DNA from: Aurelia coerulea
Taxonomy: Eukaryota; Cnidaria; Scyphozoa; Semaeostomeae; Ulmaridae
DNA: 64,000 nt
NCBI GenBank assembly: GCA_039566865.1
Contig: CM076949.1
Location: 16,592,501 to 16,656,500 of the forward strand
Reading direction: 5' to 3'
This document shows, one piece after another, positions 21,000-33,990 of this stretch. The notes under the pieces are model-generated. The model saw only the letters and a list, made by a program, of their open reading frames with translations. It was not told the origin of the DNA and made no database searches. Made by a program: the position numbers and the translations under genes. Each line of letters starts with the position of its first letter. Positions within the stretch are counted from its first letter, which is position 1.

Positions 21000-22560
21000 T
21001 CAGACAGTTTTACAGATGATTATTGTCGATGATGATGAAAATGATTTGGTTTAAGAAAATATCATATTCGTTCACTAATTAAAACTCTCGCCACATTCCT
21101 TTTCAGTGCAAAGCATTTCATGAGCCAGGCACAACGCCTTCAAACAGTAGAGATGTTTGCAATAACTTTTCCATGCTGCAAGAAATTCTTGACTCTAAAA
21201 ATTTATGATGACCAAAAATTTTGAAATTTATGAAATGTCCGAAAATATTAACGTCCGAAGTTTTGGCTCTTGATGTATGTGTTTGTTCTTGCATGCATTG
21301 AATTGAATTAATACATTTCTCAATCTCTTGTTAAACCATTAGCTATGTTCAAACTCGTGATGACGTCAAAGGTTTGATCACAGACCATGAATTGTATGCA
21401 AATCAAGTTGTAAAAATTCTTCAGACATTTTATATGTTCAAACTGAATTAACAAGAGATTAATACCATTTCAAGTCACAAATCAATATCTCCTACATACC
21501 AAAAAGTGTTTAGCTGTCATGGGTAACTGACTGCATGGAGGTCACTAGTTTTAAAAAATCATTATTTTTGACTTTCGAGCCTTAACTTTTGAGGTTCTTC
21601 TGAATGTAAGATTTCGCAATCATCAGATTGATAAAATTCTCTTATTTTTTATATATTTTCATGCGTAGCTTGAAAGTTATGTTAAGCACTCAGCCCTTTT
21701 ATATACTTGGTGCTTCAAATATCTTTGAGAACATTTTCACATAAGAGCCTCATATTTTCAGATTTAATACTGTAAGGAATTCTCAGAATTTTGAAAAGCT
21801 GTTTCAGGAAATCCCACAAGACGATTGTGGCATGAAAAGGTTTTCTCCGTCATCTTGTGCTGATGTTAGGAAATGACGTGATAGAAAGTCGAACACAAGC
21901 ATCTTGGCATGATCCTCAAAATTGAACTTTCAATCACACATTAGGGAGGCAATTTCTGAGGCAATTTCTATTCTTATTTTCCATTTCAGTTTTAGATAAA
22001 TATACATATATATATTTTATTAGAATTAGGTTAGTTTCATTGTAATTAGGTTAGCTTCATTTTTAGTTGCAAGGTACATTGTAAAAAAATTACTCAAACT
22101 GAATTGTAGCCCTGGGTGAACAATTTCAAAATAAAATAAATAGAATAAATATTCGTTTTGAGTAGTTTGTAAAACTGTAACGCTTGCTGCTTCATCTCAC
22201 CATCACCAGACAACCCAGACAACTAAGGCAGCCAGCCTCCTTTCCATTTGTAAAGCTCCTCCCTAGCTGCAAGTTTGGCAGTGCTTTGAAATTTGACGCT
22301 ACAAGGGGTACAAACAAAACATAACAGGCCCCTGATACTCGAAATATGGTTGTCAAGGGGGTTGCTAGGGACGTTGAAAAATTCAGCCCTTAGTAAAATT
22401 CAGTTTTTGGCTGAAATTCGCGGCTTTAATTCAAAGGTATTCTTGGTCGTTCCATGTGAAGTCAATAATTCACAGAACTAAATGAAACCTCTAATCTCGT
22501 TGGTGCTTGGAGCTCCTCCAAGTTTCATTAAGGCTATAAACATGTTTTTGTTACTGCGTT
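21000..22560. other. Non-coding AT-rich stretch
   Basis: No gene recognised. Contains a short TATATA tract (about 21998-22018) and two near-identical AATTAGGTTAG copies near 22025 and 22048. Confidence 0.4.
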
Positions 22561-22564
22561 GACT

Positions 22565-22945
22565 TCACGTCGAATGACCCTTCAAAGTGCTTGTGCAGGA
22601 GAATTCAGGCCGCGGTGCTGCTGCCTGCTTGGGATTGCTTTCGATCGGGGTGGTGGTTGTGTCCGGGACTCTTCTTGGTCGTTTGCCAGTGGTGAGCGAC
22701 TTTGAGGTGGTCTGGGTGCTGCCGTTGCCCTTTTCGCTGGTGGTTGTTCGCGGCTTGGTGGCAGTGGGGGGAGGGTCGCTTTTTTCGCTGCATAGGCACG
22801 TACACTGCAACGATCACACATTTTCCTTCATTAATTTCCTTTATGTTACTCTATTCTCCTTTCCTTTAACTTCCTTTATTTACTTGAAATGTATATTGTA
22901 TATTGTATATTGTATATTGTATATTGTATATTGTATATTGTATAA
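22565..22945 (-). other. GC-richer low-complexity frames, then a (TGTATAT)n microsatellite
   Basis: Three overlapping minus-strand frames (22565-22821) give Pro/Thr/Lys-rich peptides, one with a CDRC motif. They could be a decayed LINE ORF1 but no domain is identifiable. A 7-bp TGTATAT array lies at about 22888-22945. Confidence 0.35.
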
Positions 22946-22949
22946 TTTG

Positions 22950-24390
22950 CTGGGACCATTCGCAGTCGGAACATGACGTTAGGTCTTTTCCTGCTGTGAA
23001 TGGTACAGGTAATAATTGTCTTATTGTTGGTTTTAGTTTTTCTATTGCATGATCCAATTTTATCCAGGCAATCCTAAAAATTGCCATCTATGCCTTTGGG
23101 TGTCGCCTTGATTGATAGGTAAACACTTTGGGATAATCAATCAAACGTGAAAGGCTCAAAAATCACAAACAAAGTATAGAATCACTGGCTACCAGAATTA
23201 ATGAAAACGCTCTCAGACAAGGAACTTTATTCTGCTTTCAGAAAATGTGTGGTTTACCAAGTTCCTATTGTTGAGACCAAGGTTTCCACTGACGTACACT
23301 CATTCGCCTTTTATGGAATTTGACATCGTTTGATCTTTCAGGAACCCACGGAATGATTGACTCGACTTATGAAAATAACCCCTTGATGAATTCACGACAA
23401 AGCAATGATTGCCATATTTAGAAATAGCTTCGCGGGGCATGATGGGCATGGCTTCTTTGATTGTCGCCCCTCGAGAGGAAATCTTTCATTGGTCAATTGG
23501 TCTCTTGTTAAGGTGCACATAAAACTACAATCCAAGTATTGGTAGATGGCTTCTATTAATTTCTACACCCAAATTCTTACAAACAACTAAATTTTAACCT
23601 GATTTGAATTTCTTGGCCTATTTCTGTCTCTCCCTTAACCCTTTTTTGATTGCCCTCCCCCCCCCCCCAGTAGACTTTTTTGTTATAACTCTGCCAGGAG
23701 AGCAATTATCGGCCCGAAAACTTTCTGACATTTGCAGCCAACGACTCAAGAAGTTTCACAAGAATATTTTGACAGGAGATCAAAATAGCCAATTCTTGAA
23801 TATTAATTTTCGCAAAAAGTAGCAAAATTGCAATATTTTAGAAAGATATTTTGCAGGGTAATGCTATATGATGTAATCTATCATAATTTTCATGTTTGGA
23901 TGAAATTTATGCTCCATATTAAATGGTATCACATTTTTCCTGAATTTGACCGATTCTGCTACTTTCCTTGACCACAAAGACATAAAAACTGACGCAAACA
24001 ATAATAACGGCTAATTTTAGGTTAATTTCATAAAGTATATGCCTGGGGCTATTAGTACACCAAATCTGGTGGCTATATCTATTTCCAGTCAAGAGTTAGA
24101 TAGGGGGGCTTTTTTGCCCCCCCAACCCCCAACCAAAATAGACGTGTCAGATAGCCCAACCACTATAGGGTTAAAATAATTTGAATGTCCTAGAAAGTAC
24201 ACAATTACAGTAAATACTGTCACCGGACTGTCACAAGTGTGTACATTGAAATACCCGAATCAGGCACACGATTACACACTGTAGCAATATTGCACAAATA
24301 ATTATGTATATCCAAAAACTTGACCCATATCAAAAACTTGGTACACATTACATTCGGGTGAATTATAGCATATCATCATCAGGCTTCTTG
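22950..24390. other. Non-coding stretch
   Basis: No supported gene. Contains a C-run at about 23655-23670 and a CCCCCC(AA)CCCC tract near 24118-24136. Confidence 0.35.
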
Positions 24391-24397
24391 CAGTAGT

Positions 24398-24576
24398 TGT
24401 TGGGGAGACGAGATACACTTCACCCGAGGAAACCTATGCTTCCCCCCGTACAGTAGGTTAAAGCTCATGCGCAGTAGTGTTTTGGGGTTGAAGCTCTGAA
24501 GGGCGCATGCGCTTTGACCCACTGCACGGGGGGACACGTAAGTTTCCTCGGACAAAGCAATCTCATCTCCCCAACA
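24398..24576. mobile_element. 179-bp palindromic MITE with 6-bp duplication
   Basis: The two halves are imperfect inverted copies: TGTTGGGGAGACGAGAT and CGAGGAAAC at the left match ATCTCATCTCCCCAACA and GTTTCCTCG at the right. AGTAGT flanks both ends (24392-24397 and 24577-24582). Confidence 0.65.
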
Positions 24577-24582
24577 AGTAGT

Positions 24583-26430
24583 ATCAATAGTTTTGATGAT
24601 AGTTGTCTCCGTTCAGTAGTAGCTACCTGATCCTGTTTGGTTCGTTTATAATTTGCTTTCATGGAGATATGCATTTCTGAAGGCCTACAACAAGGAGTCG
24701 ATTGTTGATTTTGCATAGAATTAGCACCAGAAATAGCAACTGGAAGAACATCAGAAACAATCTCAATTCCAGAGAAATTTCTTCTTCTGCATAAAACTAA
24801 AACATTAAGTCTTATCTCAAGAAAAAGATTGATGCTGTTATCATATTTAATCATTCTTCAAAGAAAATTAGCGTTCGATTTGCTCGGGTAAATCAAAGTT
24901 TTTGCACTATTTGCATTCATTTTCGACATAAGTAGAATGTGTACTTAAGATAGATACTATAAGAGTCGGATGCACAAAAAGTAAGCTTTTCTTAGCAACA
25001 TAAGGCCTTTCAATCTTACAACGTCACAAATGAACCCTTCTGCTGCTAATTGTGCAATTCCTGTGGAGAAATTTGAGAAAGTGCTTCTAGCCACTCACCA
25101 TGGGATATTTAGTGTGCAAAGAATAGCTTCATAGTTTTTCAATATCTTCATATTTGGCAGGACATGCCGTTGTACCGTCACATATCATGATTGATTAATC
25201 GGTTTTGGTTTTGGCTATTTCTGGAAACGACCACTAACGTGGCGCTTTATCGCACGTATTTTCCCATTCAAAATTGAAACCTGGAGTATTTCGCTTATCT
25301 GAGCCAACTGAGAAATTTATTGGTCAATTGGGCACCTATAACGTTTCCGCACATGCAGACTGTCCAGCCCCTTGGTTGAAGAGGAACCCTCGAATCTTAT
25401 CGTTGATTGATTGTATCTGCGTGAGCGTGATAATTTGATGGGTTTCATCAGTGTTTTTCAGTGATGATCATAGATATCAAATATTAATGCAAATCAGACA
25501 CTGTTCAATTTAAATGGCCAACCACATTCTCTGTAAAACAACTACAACAACCACGGATTTAGGACTACTTTCCCAGAGTTTTACGATTCTCTACAGTGCC
25601 ATTTGTGCCAATAGCAGTGGATCCACAGTTCAGTGTCTTTTTCAAAACACGGATTCTTAGAAGATTGCGGCAAGATCTCAAAATACATCATTTATTGTTG
25701 GCACCAGTGTACCTTCCTGCTCATGCCCTGTTCCTTGTCGTGTGTAAAAGACCAGTCAATAATCTAGCTCAACCAATTGAGCAAGGAACTTCAAACTGAG
25801 ACCCCGTTTACACTGTACCTAGCGATACAACTTTAGATCCGTAACAAAAATGCAATAGATCAGACTCCCGTTGACACTGTCCCTGCTAATCGGTAACACT
25901 TCTATAATATATAAGGTTAAACCCATAGCATGGTTTGGTGTGGAACTGCCAGTCTCCTTATTTGTGTGTTGTTTTCTTGTTTTGTTTTGTCTCTCGTATT
26001 GCCGTATTTTTTTCTTTTTTTTGTATATTTATACCTTAAAATTTTGTTTGTAAATTGTAAGTACCGTTCATGGTGTAGGCCAGATGACAGTGTGTCTTCT
26101 TACACCAAGATCGGTACAGTAGAAATGTATTTAATTTAGTTTTAATTTATTATGAATAGAAAAAAAACACTTCTGTTCTGGAACAGTTTCGCTTGAAGCA
26201 GTGTAACGCTCTTGAACCAAAACAACTTTGTAACGGATGAAACCAATACATGTACAACGTAAATGTGGTCTGCAGTTGCATTCAATTACTGAAAGAAACC
26301 TTTTTGAAACAGAAAACATATTTCATTGTAAAAACGGCACAAATTGTGAAAGCAGAATTTGAAAATTAACTCCAAAGCGGTACAAATTGAAATCAGCGTT
26401 GTGTGAATAATCAAAAGCGGAGCATTTTGC
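24583..26430. other. Non-coding stretch
   Basis: No supported gene. A 129-codon minus-strand frame (24465-24854) runs into the MITE and shows no domain. Confidence 0.35.
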
Positions 26431-26437
26431 AATTTAA

Positions 26438-27594
26438 GGTAACTCTGCTTTCCGCTCTAGTGCACAGCGAAATGCCGTTGCGCAAAGCCACTCTCCTCAG
26501 AAAACAGTTAACTTCTCCAATATTATTCGGTCTATCGAAAAGCGGTAAAAAGGATGTTGTTCTGTAAAAGCTGGGCAATCAAAAGATGTATAAATCGCAA
26601 TGTTTCTGTCAACCCTGGCTTCGCAAATCCTTGTTCAAATCTTTTTGCTGATTTCAAAAAAGTGGTTTTACCTCCAAAACTACTCGAAAAAGTTTCGATT
26701 TTTTTTCACTCAATCTTTAGCTAAGTAGTTGATCTACAACTTTGCCAAGTCTGATTTAAAAAGCTAGGCTAGATTTCCTGCAATCGAATTTTACAGTTTT
26801 GTTTACTTTTCGACATCGAAGGGGAAAAGCGTTGGTCAACAGTTTAGCTCATGCAGAACGATTTGAACGCCCGTAGAATGTTTTTGCAAAAAAATAGTTC
26901 TTGATCTAAGATCTATGCTCATTGTGGACACTAAAAGAAATTGATAATTTGTGAATGCTTACGAAAGTCTCGAAAGACACCCAAAGCATGGTTTCGTGAA
27001 GTTGCTGGTAAAAATCAGTAATTTTTAATCAATAGATGCAAATGATACTTTTACAAGCGCACTAAGGATGTCTTTTGAGACTTGCGTATGGTATTCCCAA
27101 AAGATGACGTTCATTTGTTTGCCAATGGAAAAACTTCTGAGAGTTATTTCAAGCCTGAGCTTTTGCAAGCGTGCTTCATAGCATGGTAATCTGTTGACCA
27201 AGGTTCTCCATTTCGCTGTTGAAAAGTAAACAGAAATGCGAAATTCGATTGCAGGAAATCTAACCTCGCTTTTTCGATCAGACTTGGCAAAGTTGTAGAT
27301 CAACTACCTAGCTAAAGATGGAACGAAAAAAAATCGAACATTTTTCGAGTAGTTTTGGAGATAAATTCACTTTTCTGAAATCACCAACAAGATTTGAACT
27401 AGGATTTGCGAAACCAGGGTTGACGGAAACATTGTGATTTATACATTTTTCGATTGCCCAGATTATACAGAACAACATCCTTTTTACTGCTTTTCGATAG
27501 GCCGAATGATGTTGGAGGAATTAACTGTTTTCTGAGGAGAGTGGTTTTGCGAAACGGCATTTCCCTGTGCACTAGAGCGGAAAGCAGAGTTACC
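26438..27594. mobile_element. 1157-bp long-inverted-repeat element, TTAA target
   Basis: Arms of about 410 bp (26438 to about 26860, and about 27185 to 27594) are inverted copies. The ends read GGTAACTCTGCTTTCCGCTC and its complement, and TTAA flanks both sides (26434-26437 and 27595-27598). There is no coding gene; the open frames read through the arms. TTAA duplications are typical of the piggyBac and Kolobok groups, so it is probably a non-autonomous member of one of them. A second, broken copy is at 62922-63349. Confidence 0.75.
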
Positions 27595-27637
27595 TTAAGT
27601 AAGCAGGTTCTCGAATTGAAACAGTGCCTTAAAGTCT

Positions 27638-27696
27638 TAAACGAGAAACGAGAAACGAGAAACGAGAAACGAGAAACGAGAAACGAGAAACGAGAT
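27638..27696. repeat. 7-bp minisatellite (ACGAGAA)n
   Basis: About eight tandem ACGAGAA units, just outside the TTAA element's right end. Confidence 0.95.
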
Positions 27697-27994
27697 AGTT
27701 TGTTTTGATTACAAAAGGAACTCAGCCACATCTTCAAAATAGATTCAAAGATTTTTGAACCGTCAAATTGTCTGTTGTTTCAAATTGAGCCAGTATAGTA
27801 TGAATATAGTGGTCACTTCTTGCCGTGTTCTGTTAAGTATGTGACCGTTTTAAAGATTTCTACCAAAAGGCCGGATCCGGCAGCATTGGATGATCCATAG
27901 CGACAGTGGGGCGACCGCGTAACGGATCAGCGTACCATTTAGACTGTTTCTTTTCCTTACAATACGTAACACTCTTTTTCCATCTTTCTAAAGA

Positions 27995-28380
27995 ATAGGT
28001 TTCTTCTCAGGCAGCGTAAACCCACTTGGACCATAAAAACTTTGCAGCGAATAAGAAACTCCACCGGTACAACATCTATGCACGCAAACCTAGGACTACA
28101 GCCTATGGGCTAGAAACTGTGAGCTTCCTGGGGCAAAATCTCTGGCGAGATTTGCCATTGCATATAAAAAAGTCCCGATCTGTAGGGAATTTTAAAAGGG
28201 AAATTAAGTTTTGGAATTTTTCATGCAACTGTAGATTATGTAAGGATTTTATTGTAAATTTAGGTTATATTTAGGTTGATTATAATTATTACACATCTTT
28301 TGTATCGATAATGGTTGGCATTAATTAGCCTAGTGCTATATACCACACCAACCTTAAAGAAATTGAATATTATTATTACA
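27995..28380 (+). pseudogene. 5'-truncated LINE: 3' end of the reverse-transcriptase ORF
   Basis: The frame 28026-28274 encodes the last residues of a CR1/Jockey-group ORF2: an RTTAYGLETVSFLGQNLWRD segment, then KFWNFSCNCRLCKDFIVNLG and I, then stop. The closing CxCRLC-K-x4-LG(Y/F)I pattern is the usual end of these polyproteins. The 3' untranslated region ends near 28375 in an ATTATT tract. The endonuclease and RT core are missing. Confidence 0.7.
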
Positions 28381-28679
28381 GTGTACATGGGTGTTGGTAT
28401 CTTCTAACCGTGGTTTTAGAGAATCCTATCAAAAGCTTGTCACTTAGACTGAATAATAGACAAGACACATTTCACATCCAACCTGAGGGTGTGAACGGAC
28501 TTGCATATCAATTATCATAGTGAAATAAATCCCGATGAAAGAATATCTCGAGCACAGAGCACTTTCCATACATTCTCCTTTTCTATTTTAGTATGAACTT
28601 CCATACATTCTCTGTTTCTCCGCAGCCGCTATCAAGAAGCAATCACCAACAAGAAATTATGTGGCCTGAGATAAGGAAT

Positions 28680-29165
28680 AGACCTTGCCAGGGACGCAGG
28701 AGCGATGGTAGGGCAAGGGGGGCGACTAGGAACGTAAGGGCAATCGAGGCCGAAGGCGAGCGAAGCGAGCCTAAAAATTGGGGGGTCCGGGGGTACTCCC
28801 CCGGGAAAATTTGTGTGGCCACGTCTTTTAGATTGGCTTAAAACGCTATCAAAAATGTTTTAACGAACATTAATCATGTTCTTTCTCGAAATTTTTCGGC
28901 TATTTCTCCACATGTCCTCATTCCGAATCGCATGAAATCGCATATTGCTTATTTTGAAGTTGCAATGGCCAGTCATTTTTCGTTACTTGTGTGTTTCTAA
29001 TAAGGGAATGAAGCTATGGCGGCTTTTATATCAAATTTCAAAGAAAATTATTGTTTTTCATTGAAAGGGCACTTATGCCCCCCTTGCCCCCGTTAGGAAA
29101 GGGCAGAAGGGGCGCTTGCCCCCCCGCGCCCCCCCCCCTCTCCGGCGTTCCTGGACCTTGCTCTC
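28680..29165. repeat. GC-rich dispersed repeat with GAGCGAAGCGAGC motif
   Basis: Contains GGCCGAAGGCGAGCGAAGCG followed by GGGGTCCGGGGGTACTCCCC and, at the other end, several C-runs and CTCTCCGGCGTTCCTGG. The outer sequences (CCAGGGACGCAGGAG on the left, its near-complement on the right) form imperfect inverted ends. Similar GAGCGAAGCGAGC repeats are widespread in marine invertebrates. The region right after it (29379-29490) repeats GGAAATTC and is a related remnant. Confidence 0.55.
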
Positions 29166-29662
29166 CGGTAAAGAATGAGATTCGAATGAATTGTTTCTAC
29201 TGGCAGGCCAATGATTGAAAGCGTATGAAATTCGATAACAATGGTGTGATGAAATATCTATCAGGTGCACTAGTAATGCTAAATCTTTTAGCAACATTCC
29301 CTTCAACATTAAACAGCCCCCTTCATTGATGACTTTTCATCACCAGCAAAATTGCACTTATTCAGAAGCTTCGTGGCCGGGGAGCAGGGGGGCACGTGCC
29401 TCCCCCTAGCGTCTGAAATTCGGATATTTGTCGGAAATTCGGAAATTTTACGGAAATTCGGAAATTGTTCCGAAATTCGGAATTTTTTCCCAAATTTCTC
29501 ACCTGTGTGAATTGAAGCCTCTAGCTGCTATCACGACCCTATTTACTAATGAATTTCTAATAAGAGGGGCATTTTCCGACAGTCTGAGGGAGGTCATATA
29601 AAAAAATGCCTTGGGTGCCAGAGCCTTTGTTTGTCGAAACATGGTCTTCGTGATTCCTTTAA

Positions 29663-30520
29663 CCCTATTTTCCCTACCGGATTTTGTTTAATAACTCCCG
29701 AACGATGCTAGGTATAACGCTGAAACTTCCTGACTTTTACTAAAATTTAATTGGCCATCAGAAAATGAAAATTTCAATACCAATTGTTTGACCACGTGAC
29801 CACCACGTGCCCATATTTGGAGAGTGGTCACAAAGAAATTCGTCAAAACGGCTCTAATTTCTTTTTTTGTTAATGAATCGCAATGATATATATATACCAT
29901 TCGATTTGTCTCGATGAGTGCTTTCATTTGATATATAGTTTATTTATATTTGCTGACATTAGCAATTTATTAAATCTATGACGTCATCAGTTTTTATGAC
30001 GTCATATTTCTAATTAATCACTAATTTTTTCATGCAAAACTGATGGAATGACTTCAAATATTGATGAAGGTACTTGATTTCAACAAATATATGCGAAATT
30101 AATGGTTTTTAATCATCATTATTGAGCATACAACTTTGCATTAAATCAAATTGTCATTAATTAATTAGTTGATTAATTAGAAACCAAAAATATCCGCATG
30201 AAACTATAAGATATTACAAATTTATGCTATCAAGCAGCTATTTGGATGGTTTTTTGCCCATTTTATCCAGCTATTTGGTAAAATTAGACCCTTTTTTGTA
30301 GATAGCTCAATTTCTTCAAAATTTGCTTTGTTTTTGGTTGCCTAGCAACCAATCACGTGATGATAGATTGATTGATGCCATTTTTGGATTCTCCTTTGTT
30401 CAATTATGACACAGTGCAAGTTTCATTGTCATAGCTGTTATACTTGCGGAGAAAATTAGGGGGGGCGAAAAACGCTCCCCCCGGTAGAAAATCACTTTTC
30501 TTTACCCGGTTAAAATAGGG
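29663..30520. mobile_element. 858-bp MITE, TTAA target, copy 1
   Basis: The ends read CCCTATTTTCCCTACCGG and CCGGTTAAAATAGGG-like sequence. TTAA lies outside both (29659-29662 and 30521-30524). The interior contains CACGTGACCACCACGTG and paired ATGACGTCAT motifs and a GCGAAAAACGC hairpin near the right end. It is a full-length relative, in opposite orientation, of the copy at 61041-61925. Confidence 0.8.
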
Positions 30521-30746
30521 TTAAAACAGAAGAAAAAATAGCTGGGTATAGGTTTCCGAGAAATGTTAAATTTTCTATTTTAACACTGGCAAATATGGAA
30601 TCAAGGGATGTGTATTTTAAGCCACAGTTAAGGATGTTTCTTCAAAATGATCCTTGTGCTCCGATTTATAGGAGAATTGTCACGAAGCTATCAAGGTTTC
30701 CTTCTCGCTAATAATAGGCATGATATTGGGAGATGCATTCTAAGCG

Positions 30747-32302
30747 AGGGGTACTTCGGGGTTTGCGGTATTGCGGTATCGGGGGTAAATTTTGTGCGGT
30801 ATTGCGGTATTGACGTAAAAAACTTGCGGTATTGCGGTATCGAGCTTTTACAGCGCGGTATGCGGTATTGTACGAAAATGAACATCCAAACTTCATGCAA
30901 TGCCATTTTCCTGTTGAAGAACAATACATCTTCGAGACGAATTAATAGAGGAAAGAAAAACGAAGGAGAGGGAGGTCTCTTATCTCTCTCTCCTTGTGCC
31001 TGCTCCACCTGCTCAACCTTGAAAAGGTACCTGTGGAGGAGAGCACGCAACAAATTTATCTGAAGAAAAAGAATCAAAATATTTGCACGAATCAACACTT
31101 TAGATGTGGGAAAATCACCCCTATTTTCAAATCAGGCAATCCGACAATGTTTGACAACGATACGCCTATCACCACGGTAATTCCTGCTCTATCAAAAGTT
31201 ATTTGGAAGATCATTTATAATCAACTGTCCTAGTACCTTGAATCGAATGGCCTGTTGTGCCAACATCAGTTTGGGTTTAGACAAGGGAGATCTACGAAAC
31301 ATGCAGTTACCTTACTGTCAGCAAAGTTTAGACAGAACGTTGAAGAAGGGCTACTTAGTGGTGCTGTCTATATTGACATCCGTAAAACCTTCGACACAGT
31401 ACGTCATCCACCTTGCTGGAAAAATTGCCAAGTTATGGTATAGATGATGTGGAATTGCAATGGATAGGTGAATTTCTCTTTGATAGGAAACAAAAGTAAT
31501 TTTTGATGACACCAGCTCATACGAAGAAAACGTTACATGTAGTATCCCACAAGGATCCATCCTGGGGCCCCTTCTCTTTGGGTTGATAATCAACGACACC
31601 CATATTCCGCTCACTGATGCTTCTGGCATTATATTGTATGCCGACGATACTGTTTCATATTTTGCAAGAAAGAACTCAAATTGAATAGAACATTTACTTA
31701 ATAGTGAAATACAAAAAGTTAGATTGCTTGATGAAAATGATTAACTTGTTCATTAACTTAAAAAGGGGTAAAACTGATTTGTGCTATATGGATCACATCA
31801 AAAGTTATTCATGAGACAAATCATACTAGTACTTTGGTGTAGATTTGGATAACCATCTGAACCTACATCGACATTTGGTAAATGTGTACAAAAAAGCGTC
31901 AGCCAGAGTAAACTTTCTATCTCGTATTCGCGAAAAAGTCAGCCCTTATGTAACAGAATCGATATTCAAAACAATGATATGTTCTAGGTAGATATTCATA
32001 ATTTCTGCCGTCAATGCAGTTTTACTGAAAGCACATCAATAAAACTTTTCCCATCGTTCTCACGTCAAACTTTTGTCTGTAAAACATCTAACTATGGTCT
32101 TGTCGACCAAACTACAAATTTTGATGAAGGAAGGTGGATTTAGGTCAGAATCATACTGCTACAGACCGGCATACTGTATTATCAGGGTTGTTTTAGTTTT
32201 CTAGCGTTTTGCGGTATTTTGCTATTTTTTGGTGCGGTATTGCGGTATTTAGTGTCTTTTTCATGCGGTATTGCGGTATTGGGACCCCCCCGAAGTACCC
32301 CT
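30747..32302. mobile_element. G-run element with GCGGTATT minisatellite, split by a LINE
   Basis: Inverted ends AGGGGTACTTCGGGG and CCCCGAAGTACCCCT enclose arrays of GCGGTATT units in the same orientation at the left (about 30766-30870) and right (about 32213-32280). The arrays look like one minisatellite interrupted by the LINE fragment at 31.0-32.2 kb. No clear target duplication. Confidence 0.6.
31040..32190 (+). pseudogene. Decayed LINE reverse-transcriptase fragment
   Basis: Pieces of an RT domain lie in order across shifting frames: GKITPIFKSGNPTMFDN, LCQHQFGFRQGRSTKHAVTL, GAVYIDIRKTFDTVRH, IPQGSILGPLLFG, then YADDT around 31636-31650 and FGVDLDNHLNLHRH. The YADD active-site box survives, but many stops and frameshifts interrupt the reading. 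It has no EN domain or tail and is older than the other LINEs here. Confidence 0.75.
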
Positions 32303-32497
32303 CCAATTAATTCCTAACGTTTCAGCAATGCTATTGTTTAAAGTTACTGTTGACCTATGCCATCTTCTGTAACTTATCATTGTAATCTAGGTAAATTGTT
32401 GCTAGTTTCAAGGACTTTTTATTGTTGTTTAATAGGAGTTGAATTTCTAAAATGAAATTGAACTGAAGTTTTTGACTTCGAATATCAATGATAACTT

Positions 32498-33700
32498 GCG
32501 AGTTGTCTCTTGCGAGTTGGTTGCCGATATTTTTGCGAGGTGCAAGTTGTCAGTTCTCAGTTGCGAGATGGTCTTTCGTCTATTTTTTCCAGTCTATCCT
32601 TTTGTTCTAATTTCAAATATGAAGAATAGGCCTTCAAGGTATTCAGTAAGATTTTAAAACCATTATTAAAAGAAATTTATCTCAAAAAGGTGTCAGAATA
32701 CTTGTGTAAAGACAATTCTGCGTGACCTGGCAAAATTAAAATTGCAGTTCTTGATTTTTGTAGACTTGCTGCAAGTCTCCTTCGTTATCGTATTCGGGCC
32801 TACTCGGTTGGCAGTGAGCTGCGAAAGTGGAGAATTTGAGCATACGGTTTATGTTTGTACCGTGCGTATGTATGTATAATTTTGCCATCAAATTAATTAC
32901 AATTTAAGAAAAAGAAAGTTATCTAATTACAGCAATACAAAATTTACAAGCAAAAGCTAAATGTGTAATATAAAAGCACACCAGGTTAGAAATGGCAGGG
33001 ATAGCATTAAAAAGGTCAGTGCGACCTTGTTTCCATAATGGTCCCTCCAGAGATGATATCAGAAAGAAATTTGGTCAGGAAAAAAAGATTTTGTGTCAAA
33101 AACTGGAAAAATTCATTCGAAAAATGTTAACCTTATAAAGAACTAGATTTCTGTAAAATAACAGGAACATTGTGCTTGAATTCGCAAGAAGAAAACCTCC
33201 CTTTCTGATCTCTTCATGTCAAAACACTCTACAAATTCAAACTCTGCTTATTAAGATCTTTTGATTGATGTCAGTATGATGAAAACATTATCTGAAAACA
33301 GGTTCCTGATGCGGATTCTTCAATCCCTCTCTCCCAGTCATATTTTGCAGGTAATCCCATTCATTTTTGTAGAAATAAAGTACATTATCAAATCATAGCC
33401 CCAAATCCAAAATCGTATTCCATGATTGTAATTTTAGGTGAATCCAGATTCCATCTTACCCTTTCAGCTGCCCCTGTCAATATCAAATATTTGGGGCTAT
33501 TTCAAGCACCGGAGACATTGTAAAATAAGCAATCAATCAAAATCTTAGATCAGAAATGCAAACCGTTTTACTTAAATGGAGCATGTTTTTTAGGCTTTGT
33601 GTTAAAATCTTATGCCTTAAATAAAACCTGCACGCAACTACTAACAACTCACAGCCGAAAACTAGCAACTAGCAACTCGCAACTCGCAACTTGCAAAATA
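32498..33700. repeat. Element with inverted (GCGAGTTG)n ends
   Basis: TTGCGAGTTG units at about 32498-32580 are matched by inverted CAACTCGCAACTCGCAACT units at about 33655-33697. Between them lies a block (about 32860-33130) homologous to 59815-60050, so the interior is itself a dispersed repeat. Confidence 0.4.
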
Positions 33701-33990
33701 TACGTAAAAATTAATCAAAGGACCTTAGAAGTGACTCACGGGCTTAATGATTTTTATTGTGAAATTTTCCAAATTATTCCATGAGAATGCAAAGGAAGAT
33801 CAGTGCAATTTTATTGCACCTTCCTCGAAATATGAGTAAATATGCTGTAATGTTACGTTACAGAATGCAGTCTGAGGAAGCAACCATCAAAAATTGGCGT
33901 GCAGGAAATGTTTAGTCTTTGCTTGAAGATTTTTCAGTGGAGAACAAACAATCTAATTAAACACACGAGCAATCAAATGAATCACAAAAT

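Noticed and set aside
22587..22976. Hydrophobic 129-codon plus-strand frame, possible membrane protein
   Set aside because: Complementary to Pro/Lys-rich frames in GC-richer low-complexity sequence and runs into a microsatellite.
27025..27303. 92-codon minus-strand frame
   Set aside because: Lies in the long inverted-repeat element and has no domain; its mirror occurs in the other arm.
27638..27696. CRISPR-like array
   Set aside because: A 7-bp head-to-tail minisatellite without spacers, in a eukaryotic context.
30647..31098. Overlapping frames of 135-138 codons on both strands
   Set aside because: Generated by the GCGGTATT minisatellite and flanking sequence.
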